DNA of 64,000 nucleotides. Source: Smittium culicis. Its lineage: Eukaryota; Kickxellomycota; Harpellomycetes; Harpellales; Legeriomycetaceae. Positions 35,631-48,067 of this stretch are shown in pieces. A model generated the notes under the pieces. That model saw only the letters and a list, made by a program, of their open reading frames with translations, had not been told where the DNA came from and searched no databases. How positions within the stretch are numbered: position 1 is the stretch's first letter; the number at the start of each line of letters is the position of its first letter. Where the stretch lies: NCBI GenBank assembly GCA_001970855.1, contig LSSN01000074.1:1-64000 (forward strand), read 5' to 3'. The position numbers and the translations under genes are program-made.

Positions 35631-36419
35631 ATCATAAATGAGTCAAAAAATAAATGAAATAGGAACAAAAAAAATTCTCTGGGCATAAGTGTATAACAAT
35701 CAATACACTATATTGTTAAATTAAAAAAAATTCTAAATAAATGGAAGCTTAATACCAGATTCTAGGTAACATACCAACAACAAGCAGAATAAAATATATG
35801 ATAAATAAATAAGTTGATTCTCTGCAAGACTGGAATCATTTAAAAAAATTATGAAAAATACGTTTATAAACTCGGGAGAAAGTTTTTCTGCAAAAACAAT
35901 AATTGAAAGCTTAAAAAACAGTGAAATTATCAGAATTAAGAGCCAATCAGAAAGAGAACATAAATAAAAAACAAGTATTGAATGGAATCATTATAAGACC
36001 AAGATCTAATTGGAACGAAAAAAACGAAAGGCCCAATAAATATTTTTTTGAAATCCTCAAGCCCAGTGAGAAAAAGAAAATGATAAATATTATACAAAAA
36101 TGAAAATAAATTAATAAAAAAAGACGAAATAGGGAAGGTCGTACATAGTTTCGACGGATCACTATTCAAAAAAGGGGTCGATGAAAATATTAGCCAAAGA
36201 GAACTTATTTCTAATATAAATATTAAAATAAATAATCACGAAAAACAGCTGGTCAATAAAGATATTGAATTTAGAAAAAATTTTAACGCAGTTGAAGAAT
36301 AACCTAAAAACAAAGCAACAGTTAAAGATGACATATGTTTTAAATTCTATAAAAAATTCAACAATAAAATATCTAATCATCTTGAAAAAATATTATGCAC
36401 AGATAAAGAAGTAAAAAAA

Positions 36420-37035
36420 TGGAATGCTATTAATGGTGGTTTTACAATTGCCCTAATTTCTAAAAAAAGGCGACCTAATTGGTCTTAAAAACTATAGACC
36501 TATCACTCTATCTAATTGTCATGAAAAAATATACGAAAAAATTATAACAAATAGGATACAAAAATAATCGATAAATTGATAGAAAGACACCAATCAGCAT
36601 TAATTAAAGTGAGAAATATTATCGACAACATCCATGAAGCAAATTTCTTGATAGAAAATGGCAAAAAAAGACCACATCTAACCAATAGGTAACTGATAAT
36701 TCTCGATCAAGAAAAATAATATGATAGAGTCGACTTTATGTACCTATTCAAATGTCTATAAGGTTTTTGGATTAGCCAAATTATTCATAAATAGAATAAA
36801 AAACATATATTTTGGGTCAAAAACGAGTGTGATTACTGAAAAATCAATTATAGAACCGATTAATATTGATCAAGGACTGAGAAAAGGCGATAACCTTTAT
36901 CCGTTGTTATATAATCTAATGATCGAACTTTTACTGATTAGGATAGCAAAAATGGTAGAGATAATTTCAGTGGATAACAAAAAATTCAAATACTTTGCAT
37001 ATTTAGGCGATTCATCATTTGCAATTATTAATTAG
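36420..37035 (+). pseudogene. LINE reverse transcriptase relic
   Basis: Motifs in shifting frames: TIALISKK, then NYRPITL-like residues, ERHQSALIKVRNIIDNIHEA, and ILDQEK. The last open piece (36721-37035) holds INIDQGLRKGDNLYPLLYNL and FAYLGDSSFAI. Here the catalytic YADD has become YLGD, so the enzyme is dead. Confidence 0.8.
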
Positions 37036-37355
37036 AATAAAAAATAATTATTTAAACCCTGAAACATCATTATATGACATCGAATGCAAAAATATAAATA
37101 GATAAGACTCTCTGAATTAAGATATCCCCACCTAGCGACAGATTTTTACATAAAAAATAATTAAAACTAAAAGAATCTTTTAAATAACTAGGGATTATAA
37201 TTAATCACAATGGAATATCAATAATAGAAAACCAAGAAAACCTAACTAAAAAAAATAATAAAATCAAAAATATACCCAATAGAAAACTATGATTAAAAGG
37301 CAATTAATAATAACCAACGCTTTTTTTCCGTATAAAATATCGTACTCCGCACATA

Positions 37356-37724
37356 TCATAGGTTTTTTTATTTGTTCTGTGTACCTAGCTTAATATCACT
37401 AGGGTTTTTATTTTTTTGTTTTGAGATTTATTTTTTTATTTTTTCCGATAATGATTTATTTAGATATTTTGGAATCCTTATATCCCTTATTCTCTGGGGG
37501 GGGGGGGCGGGGTTTATACCCCTTTAAAAGAAAAAAGGTACACATATAATAATGGTAATAATAATAATGGTAGAATTTTAATTCAGAAAATTTAGTAGTA
37601 TTCTAGGTGATTTTTCATCAAAAAAACTCCAGTTTAAGGAGGAAAGCTTGTCAAAACTTGAAATATTACTTCTCCGTGGAATGGTCTTCGAATCAATTCC
37701 ACTCTGTATCATGTCTACACCGTG
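37356..37724. mobile_element. Putative insertion within the LINE, with 12-G run
   Basis: LINE reading is lost at about 37355 (after ITNAFFPYKISYSAHI) and resumes at about 37725. The inserted segment is T-rich, then has twelve consecutive G (37496-37507), a C and four more G, and GGGGTTTATACCCC. TGTGTACCT (37378-37386) is exactly inverted at 37536-37544. No transposase or clear target duplication is visible. Confidence 0.4.
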
Positions 37725-38900
37725 ACACGTATATTATTTGATTTAATGACAGTTTTATAGATGCAGCTAGAAAAATAAAATATAAATTTTTATGGAATAA
37801 TAAGAAAGCAAAATTAAAAATTGATACTTTAGAGCCTAAAAAAATAGTGGAGGATAGGAATTGTTTATTATTAGAGTCCAATATAAAACGCTTTTTATGG
37901 AATCACAAAATGATTTTATATCAAATAGAACTATAAATTGTAGAAAATTTGCAGTACCAAATATTCAACACTTGGAAAATAAGAATGAAACTTTAAAAAT
38001 ATGTATGATTTTCAAATAAATGATAGCACTCAAAGAGAGTTAAACAAATTCCTTTCAATATGGAAGAAGGCAATACAACTAGTTAAAAAATTTTATAAAT
38101 TGAACAAAGAGAACATATGCGAATGGTCTTATGATAGAATAAAAGAACTCAGACTAAAGAATTTCTATAGTCTGATTGGTAACCGCTTTATAAAAAAGTA
38201 ATTTCAATAGCTATCAGAAAATGACATAAAAAAATATAGACAATTCTTCGAAAATTTTTCACTATTATCGTAGGATCACTCATATTCAATATATAAAATT
38301 GAAATTAATAGCAAAATTATAAATTTTATGTAAACCTATTGGTTAGAGACGAATGATTCAACAAAGAATAACAGAACACCAACGAAATCCATAACAGAAT
38401 ATTTGCTGATAACAGCTTATTCCTAAATGGATTCAAAAACATGTCAATAAGAAAAATAAATACAAGAAATAAATAGAAAAGAGAAAATATTTGAGCCCAA
38501 ATATGATAATATTGGTAGAAGAATTACAATTGACCCATCTTTTAACTGGCTAAATATACACACAATCGATTTGGAGCCTAAAATAACCAGTAATCTATGG
38601 CTTCTCTTTCACAACACACTTAATACTGAAGAAAAAATCAGATCAACGAACAAAATAATATTTAGTCAATAAATAAGATGCAGATCTTGCATAGAAAGAA
38701 AAGAAAACATTCACCACATATACTTTGGATGCAAAAGAGTAAATAATTTGTGGAAAATTTTTTATAACTTTATATGCACAAATTCATTCGACAATGGTCT
38801 AGCCAGCAGATTGACTAATCAGGTAATTTTCAATATTTTACAGCCAATGGATAGAAAATTTCCAAAGGTGGACATTTTGTATGGACTAGAAATTTGAACA
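37725..38900 (+). pseudogene. LINE C-terminal domain relic with zinc-finger
   Basis: FIDAARKIKYKFLWNNKKAK and IDTLEPKKIVEDRNC match the region after the LINE reverse transcriptase. Bases 38670-38770 read CRSCIERKENIHHIYFGCKR then VNNLWKIF, the zinc-binding end (C..C...H...C) of many LINE ORF2 proteins. Confidence 0.7.
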
Positions 38901-39229
38901 TAAATTGAGCAAGAGCCGAGGCTGCCATATCAGATACAAATATATCTGGTGCAGAGATATTTAATAGGTGGAAACACGACCTACAGCAAAAAGTTGCTAT
39001 GGACTTCAAACACACTAAAAAAAGAGAACTCTGGCTAGAATTAAGAACTATATGGTTCTCATTAGAGCCTGTAGGAAAATTAGTGCTCAGAAATAGCTGA
39101 TATCTCTAATCTTATCCTCTCATTTCTCTCTTATATACTTTAATTATAATTTAAATATATCATATTCTTTACTTTATACTGTTTATAATTTTCTATAATA
39201 AAAAAAATCATTATTTTAATAGTGTTATG

Positions 39230-39243
39230 CGGGAAAGGGTTAA
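39230..39243. repeat. Isolated terminus of the TTAA-flanked element
   Basis: CGGGAAAGGG followed by TTAA, exactly as in copies 1-4, but with no matching body upstream, where LINE sequence ends. It is a truncated element. Confidence 0.5.
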
Positions 39244-39732
39244 AGTACCATTAAAATAATAATAAATATCATTTTTACAAAGAATGGTCCACGAGCAAAA
39301 GAAAAGTTATCCACGAAATGCGGCCTATATGAAGCTTAATAATCAAGATCAGAGTAGTGAAAAATCTGTATATAAACTGAAGTGAGAACGTAAAAATGGA
39401 AGGGGGAACTTTTTTTTTTGATAAGAAATTTTAATTCCTAAATTTTGAGAAGCTAAATCCCTTCAATTATCTTGAATTATAACTTAGGTTTGTTTGATTA
39501 AAAAGTACTGAGCTTAAAACTCGTAACGAAAAATTTAGTTTTGTTAATTTTAATTGAAGTATATTTTATATTATCCTTACTTTATTAAATAAAATAGTTT
39601 AACATCTTTTATATTATTATATTCTTATGTATTTAAACATAGGATACGAAATTAACATTATGTATTAAATTTTATTCTGTTTCTTTTAAACTAAAATCCT
39701 TAATTGTAGATAAAGGTAGTGGCTAAATTAAA

Positions 39733-39769
39733 CGACTAAAAATCGACTAAAAATCGACTAAAAATCGAC
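39733..39769. repeat. 11-bp tandem repeat (CGACTAAAAAT, 3.4 copies)
   Basis: Three perfect consecutive units and a partial fourth. Confidence 0.9.
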
Positions 39770-40969
39770 GTATGATTACAATAAAACCGTCGATAAAAAA
39801 AATTATATACCCAGATAAATAATTAACAATAAAAATTTTTAAAATTTAACTAAATTCAAAAAAATTCTGTTAAAAAATTTGACAAACTTTATTATAATCT
39901 GATAAATTATGATATTTATTAACAAAAATAATTAGAATTTCTTTCTATACATATGAAAAACAGCTCAATTTATTATAATTTATTATAATTTTCTATTTTA
40001 TAACTTATATTTGCTTTTAGAATATAGTTAGATTATAAAAATCAAGTAGTTTAAAATGGATCTCTATCTATGTATTAAATTTACTCAAAAATCTATATAT
40101 CTACGATATTACCAAGCTCGTGGATTTATTTTGATAAACATAAATGACTTACTATATTATAAATGAGATAATTTATGATCTTTTCTTAAATATTTTTTGA
40201 TTTAATAAATATCATCTAAAACAAAGTATGCTGATACTGTATAATATTTCTTAATTTATTCACTATCTTTTTTAATTATCCGACTTAATTATTTTTTATT
40301 ATCGTTAAATATTTTGAAAAAAAATTTTATATTCAATTAAGGTAAAAGCTTTACAGCTTACTATTAGGAGAATATACCCATAAATTTGTGAAATTTTAAT
40401 CATTAAATGGTTTAAATAATTGATTGTCTATTTTTTTTTAAAATTTACTTATGGTTTTAAAAATAAAATCTATATCAATTTGAATTATAATTATCTTATA
40501 AACATTAGTTTTTTCCTAGTATAAACATAACATATATATTAATCTAAAAATATTAAGAGGATTCTCGGGGGGAAATTTTGATAGCCTCGATGAGTATATT
40601 ATCGGATAATTAATATTTTTTTCTGAATATCTGGTATCATATTTAGCTACATTTTTGTTAAAACAAAAAATTAAGAAATTTTATAATTATTTTCTAGGCA
40701 TTAGAGCATGAAGTAAAAATAAAATCAAAATTGGCTCAATTACAAAGTCTAGATATACACCGGGAAAAAATTATATCCAAATCTTATTTGTGGATCCAGC
40801 CTAGACTAAAACAAAATATTAGGCTAATGCCAGCTCTAATCCACTTATAGCTATAAAAAACGAAATTTAAACGGCCTTAATCTATGTTAACACAAAAAAG
40901 GTACGTTAATATACCAATAGTGCCTTCAAAAACTGTATTTTTTAGCACTGATTAATTCATGCTTATACA

Positions 40970-42330
40970 AATGAACTCTGAATCTGGACTTAATAAAGCG
41001 TTTTATAAAAAAAAATATTAGTAGATACGTTTCCTGAAATGGAAAAGAACCTTCACCAGAGATACATCAAATCAACTGTAAGATCAAGTGTAGCTTCGTC
41101 TAATAGCGTAACTGTGTGTTCTAATGTATCATGATCAAAAGATTTAGTCGCAAGAGTACTGAACGAAAATAATAATATTCCTTCTTCTAAGAACTTTATC
41201 AAGCCTTCAAAAATACAAGTTCAAACGTTCTTTATACTAAATGTGTAGCTGTGGATTTTATAGTAAAAAAAAACAGGAATATCTTTGTAATATGATCTAC
41301 TCAACCCTTAAACGATTCTAAGCGTTAGCTTAACAGCTGCAAAAATCGAAGCTAAAACTCATCTAGTCTCGAATACAAGTAAATCTAATTTTATTATTGA
41401 TCTGAGACATTATTAGTTGCAAGTTAAAATAATTTCTCGCTGTAAGTGAATCAGAATCTTATGGCGCTATAATTTCAGGTGAAAACGCTCCAATAACTAA
41501 TAAAAAATTTTTATCGTAAATAAATGCGAATTTTCTCCTTTCAGCGAAATCAAAAATTATATAGTTAGAAACACATTCATTAGCTCTTCAGATGATAGTG
41601 CTAATGTTATAACTATAAACTCTAGCGTATATTGTAAGTACAAAACTCAGTTGAGCTAACATCAAAAAGTTGATATTAAACATCAGTAGCTATAATTAAA
41701 AACGTACAAAACTCAGTTGAGCTAACATCAAAAAGTTGATATTAAACATCAGTAGCTATAATTAAAAACGCACAAAATTTCAAAAATGTAACGTGAATTG
41801 AATTAAACTTAAATACAAACAGGTTTTCTTAGAATTAAAGATTGATGTTTCGATCATAGCCAGTTCAAGGGAGCAATAATCCAATGAGTTAAATACTTTA
41901 TCACAAATATTCCCAATAGAGTATTGTTCGAATATATTCCAGATAATTCTTTTATTGTATATTCGAACTATTCTTATTCATATAGCTATTCTCGAAATTC
42001 ATCTTTAGTTCAACCCAAACAAATCATTTCCTAGAAACAGATTCGAAGCACTGACAGTTGCAGTGACATACAATTCATATATACATAATGTAACAGAAAG
42101 TTTATTTAAATTGAGCAATGGAAGTCTTTCACCAATCGTTCTCAACCTCGACTTTTGGATAGAAGTTTTCAGAAATACAACAAGTCTACAGCTTAAAAAT
42201 TAGCAATTTCAAATGAATTTATAATCGTATGCTCAAGTGAACATTTTTGTTAATCGATGATAATTCATCAACATTTCAAATACCAAACATTCAGTTTTGA
42301 AATATATTTTAAACGCTTGTGTTTTTATAT
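40970..42330 (+). pseudogene. Decayed coding-like region, Ser/Asn/Thr rich
   Basis: Short open pieces in changing frames have protein-like composition, such as VARVLNENNNIPSSKNFIKP near 41150, AAKIEAKTHLVSNTSKSNFI near 41340, and NYIVRNTFISSSDDSANVIT near 41555. The base composition is slightly less AT-rich than the flanks. The family is not recognised; it could be an old surface-protein-like gene or a gag. A 66-bp tandem duplication lies inside. Confidence 0.35.
41638..41769. repeat. Perfect 66-bp tandem duplication
   Basis: The unit starting GTACAAAACTCAGTTGAGCT occurs at 41638 and again at 41704 without a mismatch, and a third unit begins (GCACAAAA) at 41770. Perfect identity implies a recent duplication within otherwise decayed sequence. 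Confidence 0.95.
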
Positions 42331-42570
42331 TATTAAGCAATTCCAATCAAAAGTAATATAAAAACAATTTAAAAATATTATAAATTCATTTGCTAAAATT
42401 GTTTCTATATAAAATACGTAAATACATGCGCCCAGTAATATACTAATTTCGTATATTCGCTAGCCTACCATAATTCACATTACATATTTTGACAAAAAAT
42501 ATATTGATTAGCCCAGTTATAAATTTTTTTTGATGAATTTGCAGAATTTGTTGTAGTGTTTGAAACTCAA

Positions 42571-42760
42571 CCCTTTCCCGCGCGGTAGACTATTTTTGGA
42601 TGACCAAATATAGCCAATAGCGTTCAATGAACCTCAATTAACACCGAGGCCTTAAGATATATTGGTATAACTCATAATAAAAGCAAACAATAGATTTTCT
42701 TATAAATCATAAACGGATCATAAAAATTGATTTTTTTAAAGAGCGTTGGACGGGAAAGGG
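42571..42760 (+). mobile_element. TTAA-flanked short inverted-repeat transposon, copy 3
   Basis: The best preserved copy: it starts CCCTTTCCCGCGCGGTAGAC after TCAA and ends GAGCGTTGGACGGGAAAGGG before TTAA (42761-42764); 190 bp. The termini are inverted over ten bases. It lies about 140 bp upstream of the CMR1 start codon, so it may contribute to that promoter. Confidence 0.75.
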
Positions 42761-42902
42761 TTAATATACTAATTAACAACACGATATAAACAAAACTTGA
42801 ATCAAATTTTAGTTTTGTTCCGAAATTTATAATACCATTTTAACTTGTATATAAACAATAGGAAGTATTCACGCTTAATTTAATTTGTTTTATTTTGCGA
42901 CA

Positions 42903-44916
42903 ATGAATGAATACGAAAAAACTAGACTGGAAAATATCCGCAAAAATGAGGAAATGCTAAAGCAGCTAGGGCTCGATTTAGGTAAAAATAAAGTAAAAAA
43001 AACACCTCAAAAGAAAGAACCTGGCACAGCAAAAAAAAGAAATTACACTGCTTCTATTAAAGCTTCGTCTAATGTAGAGCCCACAAGAAAATCATCAAGA
43101 ATAAGAGGAATCAAGGCTATTGATCAGAAGTTGGATTTAGATCAGGTTGAAAAGATGATTACAAGAAAACAAACCTTTAACAAATTTGAAGATTATCAAA
43201 CCAAAAAATCGAATATAGACTATGGCAAAGAATTAAAGCTAGAGGATAGTATCGTAGATGAAAGCGATATTACATATTTTAAGCTCGTAGCTGAAAAACT
43301 CACAAATAACTCAATTGATTCTTCAAAAAACTCTAATCCCACAGATAACTACATAAAGGAAGAGGATGGCCTATCAACTAACGATGAAACTTACATTAAA
43401 TCAAAAATTATAGAAAAATCAGGCCGAGTTTCTAATGTGCTAGAGCAAGCAGAAAAAGCAGCATTAGAAAAAATATTTGTTGACATGAACATTAGGCACG
43501 AAGAAAACTGTGTTGGCGTGGTTTCTACCAGAATATATAGTTTGGCAGTGCATCCCAGTAAAGACTCTTCTATTCTTGTATGCGCAGGAAGTAAAACGGG
43601 ATCTCTGGGGTTCTTATCTATGCAAAAATCGGGTTACCGTACCCAAGACTGGGAATCTATTCTATCAGAGACTTTGAAAGACATCAAAAGCGATGCAGAT
43701 AATGGAGAAAAAAGCAAAAATGATAACACTCTTAAAATCAAAAAAGAAGATTTATTAGATATTAAGAGCGAAAATGAAGAATCACATGGAATGAAAAGTA
43801 GTGACAATGATGATGAAGAGTATAGTAGGTTTTCATTTGAACCTCATTCTGATGTAATTTCTACAGTGATTATTCCTCGCCAGCAGTCAAATTTTGTTTA
43901 CACTTCAAGCTATGATGGTAAAGTAAGATACCTAGATTTAAACCACCCAACTTCATTTAATCAGGTTATGAATTTAAATGATGATCCTAAGATAATTAGC
44001 ATTGATCTCCAGTATCAAACAAACTCAGACTCGGGGGCTGATCCAATTGTTTGGTTTAGTACATTTAGTGGATACACAGGGTTCTGCGATTCCAGAGTTT
44101 CCGGAGGAATTGTACATGAATTCCAATCACATGAATCTCGTGTTGGGTGCGTATCAACTAATCCGGTTTATAAAAACATAATAGCTACATCTTCTCTTGA
44201 TCGAACTGTCAAAGTTTGGGATATTCGAAACATGAACCACTTTATAGATGAAACTTTACAAGAGCCGAATTTTAAAAAAGATAGTGATACCAAAAAACCA
44301 AAAAATGGAAAAAATTCAAATGGTTTAGACGTGAAGCAGGATCAAGAGTTTGAACCGGATTTAGCAGACTCGGTTGATGAGGGAGGGTGTGTAACATGTG
44401 CCTATTTTAGCCCTGACGGTAATAGAATTGCAACTGCGTCATTTAATGACCTGGTTTCAGTCTATTCTTTCGATGGAAAAAATTCCAAGATCACAGATAA
44501 ACAGTTCGCTAGGCATAATAACAAAACCGGAAGGTTAGTTTTATTAGTTTCTTATATTTATACTATGTTAAAATAGTACTTACTTATTTTTCTATTATTA
44601 TTAATGAATTAATTCATTAAGACGTGTAGTATGGTTTTAGCTCTAAAAACGTATACTTTTTAAAAAATAAATAAAAAATAGGTGGATATCAATGTTTCGA
44701 ACACGATGGCATCCAAATGTTAATTTCCCATCTTGCTTTGCTATTGGTAATATGGATAGGTCCTTGGATATATTCTCAGGAAGATCGCTAAGTCTCGCAT
44801 CTAGTTTATACGACAAAGATCTGGTAACTACAATTCCCGCAGTTAACGCATTCCACCCAAGCTTGGCAGTATTAGCTACTGGTAATGCGTCAGGAAAAGT
44901 AGCTATATGGAGCTAG
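42903..44916 (+). CDS. CMR1: WD40 DNA-damage-binding protein, Cmr1/WDR76 family
   Basis: Two exons, 42903-44533 and 44682-44916, with a 148-nt intron (GTTAGT..AATAG) splitting an arginine codon; 621 residues. The start chosen is the ATG giving MNEYEKTRLENIRKNEEMLK, because this N-terminal helix ending in LKQLGL is a family signature. Residues ~15-180 are charged and disordered. WD repeats run from about 200 to the end: YSLAVHPSKDSSILVCAGSK, FVYTSSYDGKVRYLDL, IIATSSLDRTVKVWDIR, RIATASFNDLVSVYSF, and in exon 2 FRTRWHPNVNF and VLATGNASGKVAIWS. Acidic insertions (near 265-305 and 465-490) are longer than usual. Yeast Cmr1 and human WDR76 bind chromatin and damaged DNA and join quality-control sites under replication stress; nuclear. 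Confidence 0.92.
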
Positions 44917-46718
44917 ATGCTTTACGAAATTTCCAACTACCACCACTAAGTACTTCCGTAGATATTTATTGTTTTTAAAACACTTTTCTAATACAGTAAA
45001 AATGTAATTTTCTAAGCTTTTCCTCCCATAATTAACCCTCCCAAAAAAGCAACATGCTCAATATATTTATATCGTTTTCTCATTTAGTATTGACTAACTA
45101 TTTTCTATTAGATTGTTATTTTTAAGAATTAATTATTTATGATCAATCAATATTTTATTAAAAAACATAAATCACTATGAATAATTTTTCGAATATAAAT
45201 GATATATACTTAAGTAATTTTGTATTATATTATATTGAGCCAAATTAATGATTTGTAAATAGATCTTTATTCAAATTTGGGTGTATATTTTGTTCAGTTT
45301 TAATTAATAAAAATTTATAGCCAGCCTATAAGAAAGCGGCACAGATTGAAATTCAAGAACTTTTAATTGTTATTTTTTTATTTATTTTTCAACAATCTTA
45401 TTTGAAACGGATGCAATAATAATGACTTTATTAATACAAAATGTGTGCCTTAATTGTCACTTTCAAGAGCGAACTTTTATATAATTGAATACATCCCCCT
45501 CCTTTTTTTTTACGAGGTATCATTATATTTAGATAGTCTACTTCTTATGGCAACGTATTTTATTGCATGGCTATTATTTTTGATATCATTTGATTTATTA
45601 TCTAAACAGCCTAAATGTAAATTATCTATTTATAAGCGTGGAATTGATCAATAGAGATTGAGAGAATGAACTATCAAGATAGATATGTTTCAAATGAGTT
45701 TGGTTGTGAATTGTATCGTTTCTTTAGTTTATTTCTTGAATTGCAAATATAAGCTTGCTGCATATGGATTAAATGCTAAAAATTATCGGAATGCTATCTA
45801 CAATTTTGGGAACAGTTAATATTTTGACATCTTTAACTAGCTACACCAAATAAACGAGTATACTTGCAGGATAATATTTTTTTTTGGTGTAATCATCCTT
45901 GTAATTATAGTTATTTTAAGTAAATTCAAGCACATAATTTATTTTAATATTTCTGGTCTAATAGCAAAGTCTTTCTTATTTCAAACTGATAAACAGCGAC
46001 TTGAGTTTCTTTTTTTTATGGGAATGATGCTGGGAATTTGTTTGTGGTAATAATGGCGTACTTTTTGGCCTAGCTTGACTTTAAAAATAATATTATTTAG
46101 GCTATAGAGTCCCATATAACTATATTACACATCAAAATTGGTCAAACTATCCATCGCTTTTAAGGTTTTTATACTCTAATTGACTCGGTATGATTTTTTT
46201 TGAATAGTTCAGTATCGTTTCAATAAAATCTCCATCATCATGTTTACTGGCAATTCTGCAATAATAAAAGAGTTTAATGCAAGAATTAGTTTTACCATCT
46301 TGTAGACGTGATGTAATCATGTTTTATAGTTTTGTATGCATCGTTTTATAGACTTGATTAGTTTTGATTAATGTATTTTACTTTTTTATTTTATTGTCTA
46401 AAATATGTTACTTTTTAAATGGCAGCTGGTAAAATTCTCACGGGGTAAGGAACCGTGTATTTTGCATAGCATTTGAAAGGCATTGGTTTTGTAATTCATC
46501 CAAATAAACCAATACATCAACTTTCCTTTCGCTTAGAGCTTCATCTCTCATTGGTCTCGAAAGCGATACCGAAAAAGTAGCTCATAATTCAAAACTTTCT
46601 TATAAGTCGTATATAAAGCCACAGAAAAAATAATCAGCTTCGCTTTTTATAGAAACGCTTTTTAATTTAATGAAAAGTTAAGCAACAAGTTTTAGGGAAA
46701 AAACTAGTACTTCACATA
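44917..46718. other. Intergenic region between plus-strand genes
   Basis: About 1.8 kb, AT-rich, stops in all frames. A 66-codon hydrophobic frame at 45454 has no ATG and no support. The promoter of the downstream hydrolase lies at the right end. Confidence 0.5.
46610..46618 (+). promoter_or_regulatory. TATA box of the hydrolase gene
   Basis: TATATAAAG stands about 100 bp before the start codon, in locally less AT-rich sequence, followed by a plausible 5' leader. Confidence 0.45.
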
Positions 46719-47648
46719 ATGAAAGTCACTGAACACCTTAACGTAGACTATTTCCCTGGGGTCACCGAAGATGCTACCAGAAAAGTCGACATTTATATCC
46801 CTGTACTTGCAACTGAGGATTCCGTAGACTCTTCTCTTCCTGAACTTTTGATTTACATTCATGGGGGATGCTGGAGATCAGGCGACAAAAATGATTTCGT
46901 CAATTTAGGTAGGGCAATTGCTGGTAAAACTTACACTGACAATACCAACAACAAAAAGAAGCATTTAGCCGTCGCTATAATTAACTATAGACTTAGCAAG
47001 CCGAATTACGAGACAAACGAGAATAAGCATCCTATTCAACTAATAGATACTATAAAATCAATTGAGTTTTTGATTTCAAACTCGAAAAGATTTGGATACG
47101 ATGGGCAAAACACGCATTTAGTGGGCCATTCAGCTGGCGGGCATTTATCAGGATTGATATGTCTTGACCCTCCAAAAAGCTGGGCCACTGATAAGCTACC
47201 TGGGATGGAGCTACCCACTGCTAGCTGCATAAAATCAATCACAAATGTAGCAGGAATATTCGATCACGGAGATTTGGTAAACAGGCATCCTGAATACTTG
47301 GAATTCACTGACCAAACTTTTGGCTCCAACACTGAGCTATGGAATGCTTTTTCACCACAGTATGCGCCATTTAGCGGCTTTTACAGCGATCTGATTTCAA
47401 AAAGTCTCGCACAGGAATATCAATATGACCGCGGAGGCGAACCGTTGCTCCATGTAAGATACCTAGTTTTCCATAGTTTAGGCGACGAACTAATGCCCGT
47501 TGCCCACAGCACCCGATATGCAGATCATATTAAAAGTTTGGGAATAGACACATCTGTAAAAGCTGACCAGGACTTTGGAACTCACTTTGGCGCCCTTGAG
47601 ACTCAAGAGTTTTATGATTTCATAACTAGATTTATTTTCAAGCTATAA
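46719..47648 (+). CDS. Alpha/beta hydrolase, kynurenine formamidase-like
   Basis: Intronless, 309 residues. Motifs of the formamidase/esterase group: HGGCW oxyanion-hole segment at 48-52, nucleophile Ser138 in GHSAGGH (136-142), and a catalytic triad completed by Asp256 (SLGDELMP) and His289 (FGTHFGA). The segment FGYDGQNTHLVGHSAGGHLS and size are typical of kynurenine formamidase (yeast Bna7 type), which hydrolyses N-formyl-kynurenine in tryptophan degradation to NAD. No signal peptide or membrane helix, so cytosolic. Other esterases of the same fold, such as isoprenylcysteine methylesterases, share these motifs, so the substrate is not certain. Confidence 0.85.
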   Translation: MKVTEHLNVDYFPGVTEDATRKVDIYIPVLATEDSVDSSLPELLIYIHGGCWRSGDKNDFVNLGRAIAGKTYTDNTNNKKKHLAVAIINYRLSKPNYETNENKHPIQLIDTIKSIEFLISNSKRFGYDGQNTHLVGHSAGGHLSGLICLDPPKSWATDKLPGMELPTASCIKSITNVAGIFDHGDLVNRHPEYLEFTDQTFGSNTELWNAFSPQYAPFSGFYSDLISKSLAQEYQYDRGGEPLLHVRYLVFHSLGDELMPVAHSTRYADHIKSLGIDTSVKADQDFGTHFGALETQEFYDFITRFIFKL

Positions 47649-48067
47649 TCATTGCCCTCCTTCGCTTTGTCTGTATCTTTATTCTGATTCGCTCAATATT
47701 ATCTCTTTCAATAAAATTTTTTATTCCTTATATAGTTGGCTTTTTTTTTCATGCTTATAAATCGTATTTAGTGATTTGTGTTTATTTCTTCAATTTGACT
47801 CTTTTTTTTTTGCTTCATCTTTAACTTTCCTCAGTTTATTATTTACTTTCTTAAGCACTTGAAGTTCGAATTTATACAAGTTTCTGAGCAATAGATTCTC
47901 CATTTAGAGCCATTCCCAAACTAGTCTTATTTATATTGATTTAAAATAATCAATTCCATATCAATATTATAGACTGGTTTTCCTTTTATTACGATTATCT
48001 ATACCCGATTTATATACCCCGAATATAACACCACACATAAACACCGCTTTCAGATATACTTTAAAAA
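47649..48067. other. Short intergenic region, hydrolase to RPB11
   Basis: T-rich runs after the hydrolase stop and a less AT-rich leader with TATACCCC-like sequence at about 48010 before the RPB11 start. No gene. Confidence 0.4.

Larger units (their letters stand above)
34690..39110 (+). mobile_element. LINE (non-LTR retrotransposon), decayed
   Basis: Endonuclease, reverse transcriptase and C-terminal zinc-finger relics lie in LINE order on the plus strand. The element type looks L1/Tad-like from the endonuclease plus CCHC-like end. The 5' boundary is uncertain. A foreign segment interrupts it at about 37356-37724. Confidence 0.75.

Noticed and set aside
13974..39110. Repeat-induced point mutation as the cause of the stops in the retroelements
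   Set aside because: A few stops fit CGA to TGA changes but others need different substitutions; it cannot be judged without aligned intact copies.
41638..41769. Possible CRISPR-like direct repeats
   Set aside because: It is one adjacent tandem duplication without spacers, in a eukaryotic genome.
45454..45654. Hydrophobic 66-codon frame that could be a small membrane protein
   Set aside because: It lacks an ATG, and its Phe/Leu-rich composition is what T-rich DNA gives by chance.
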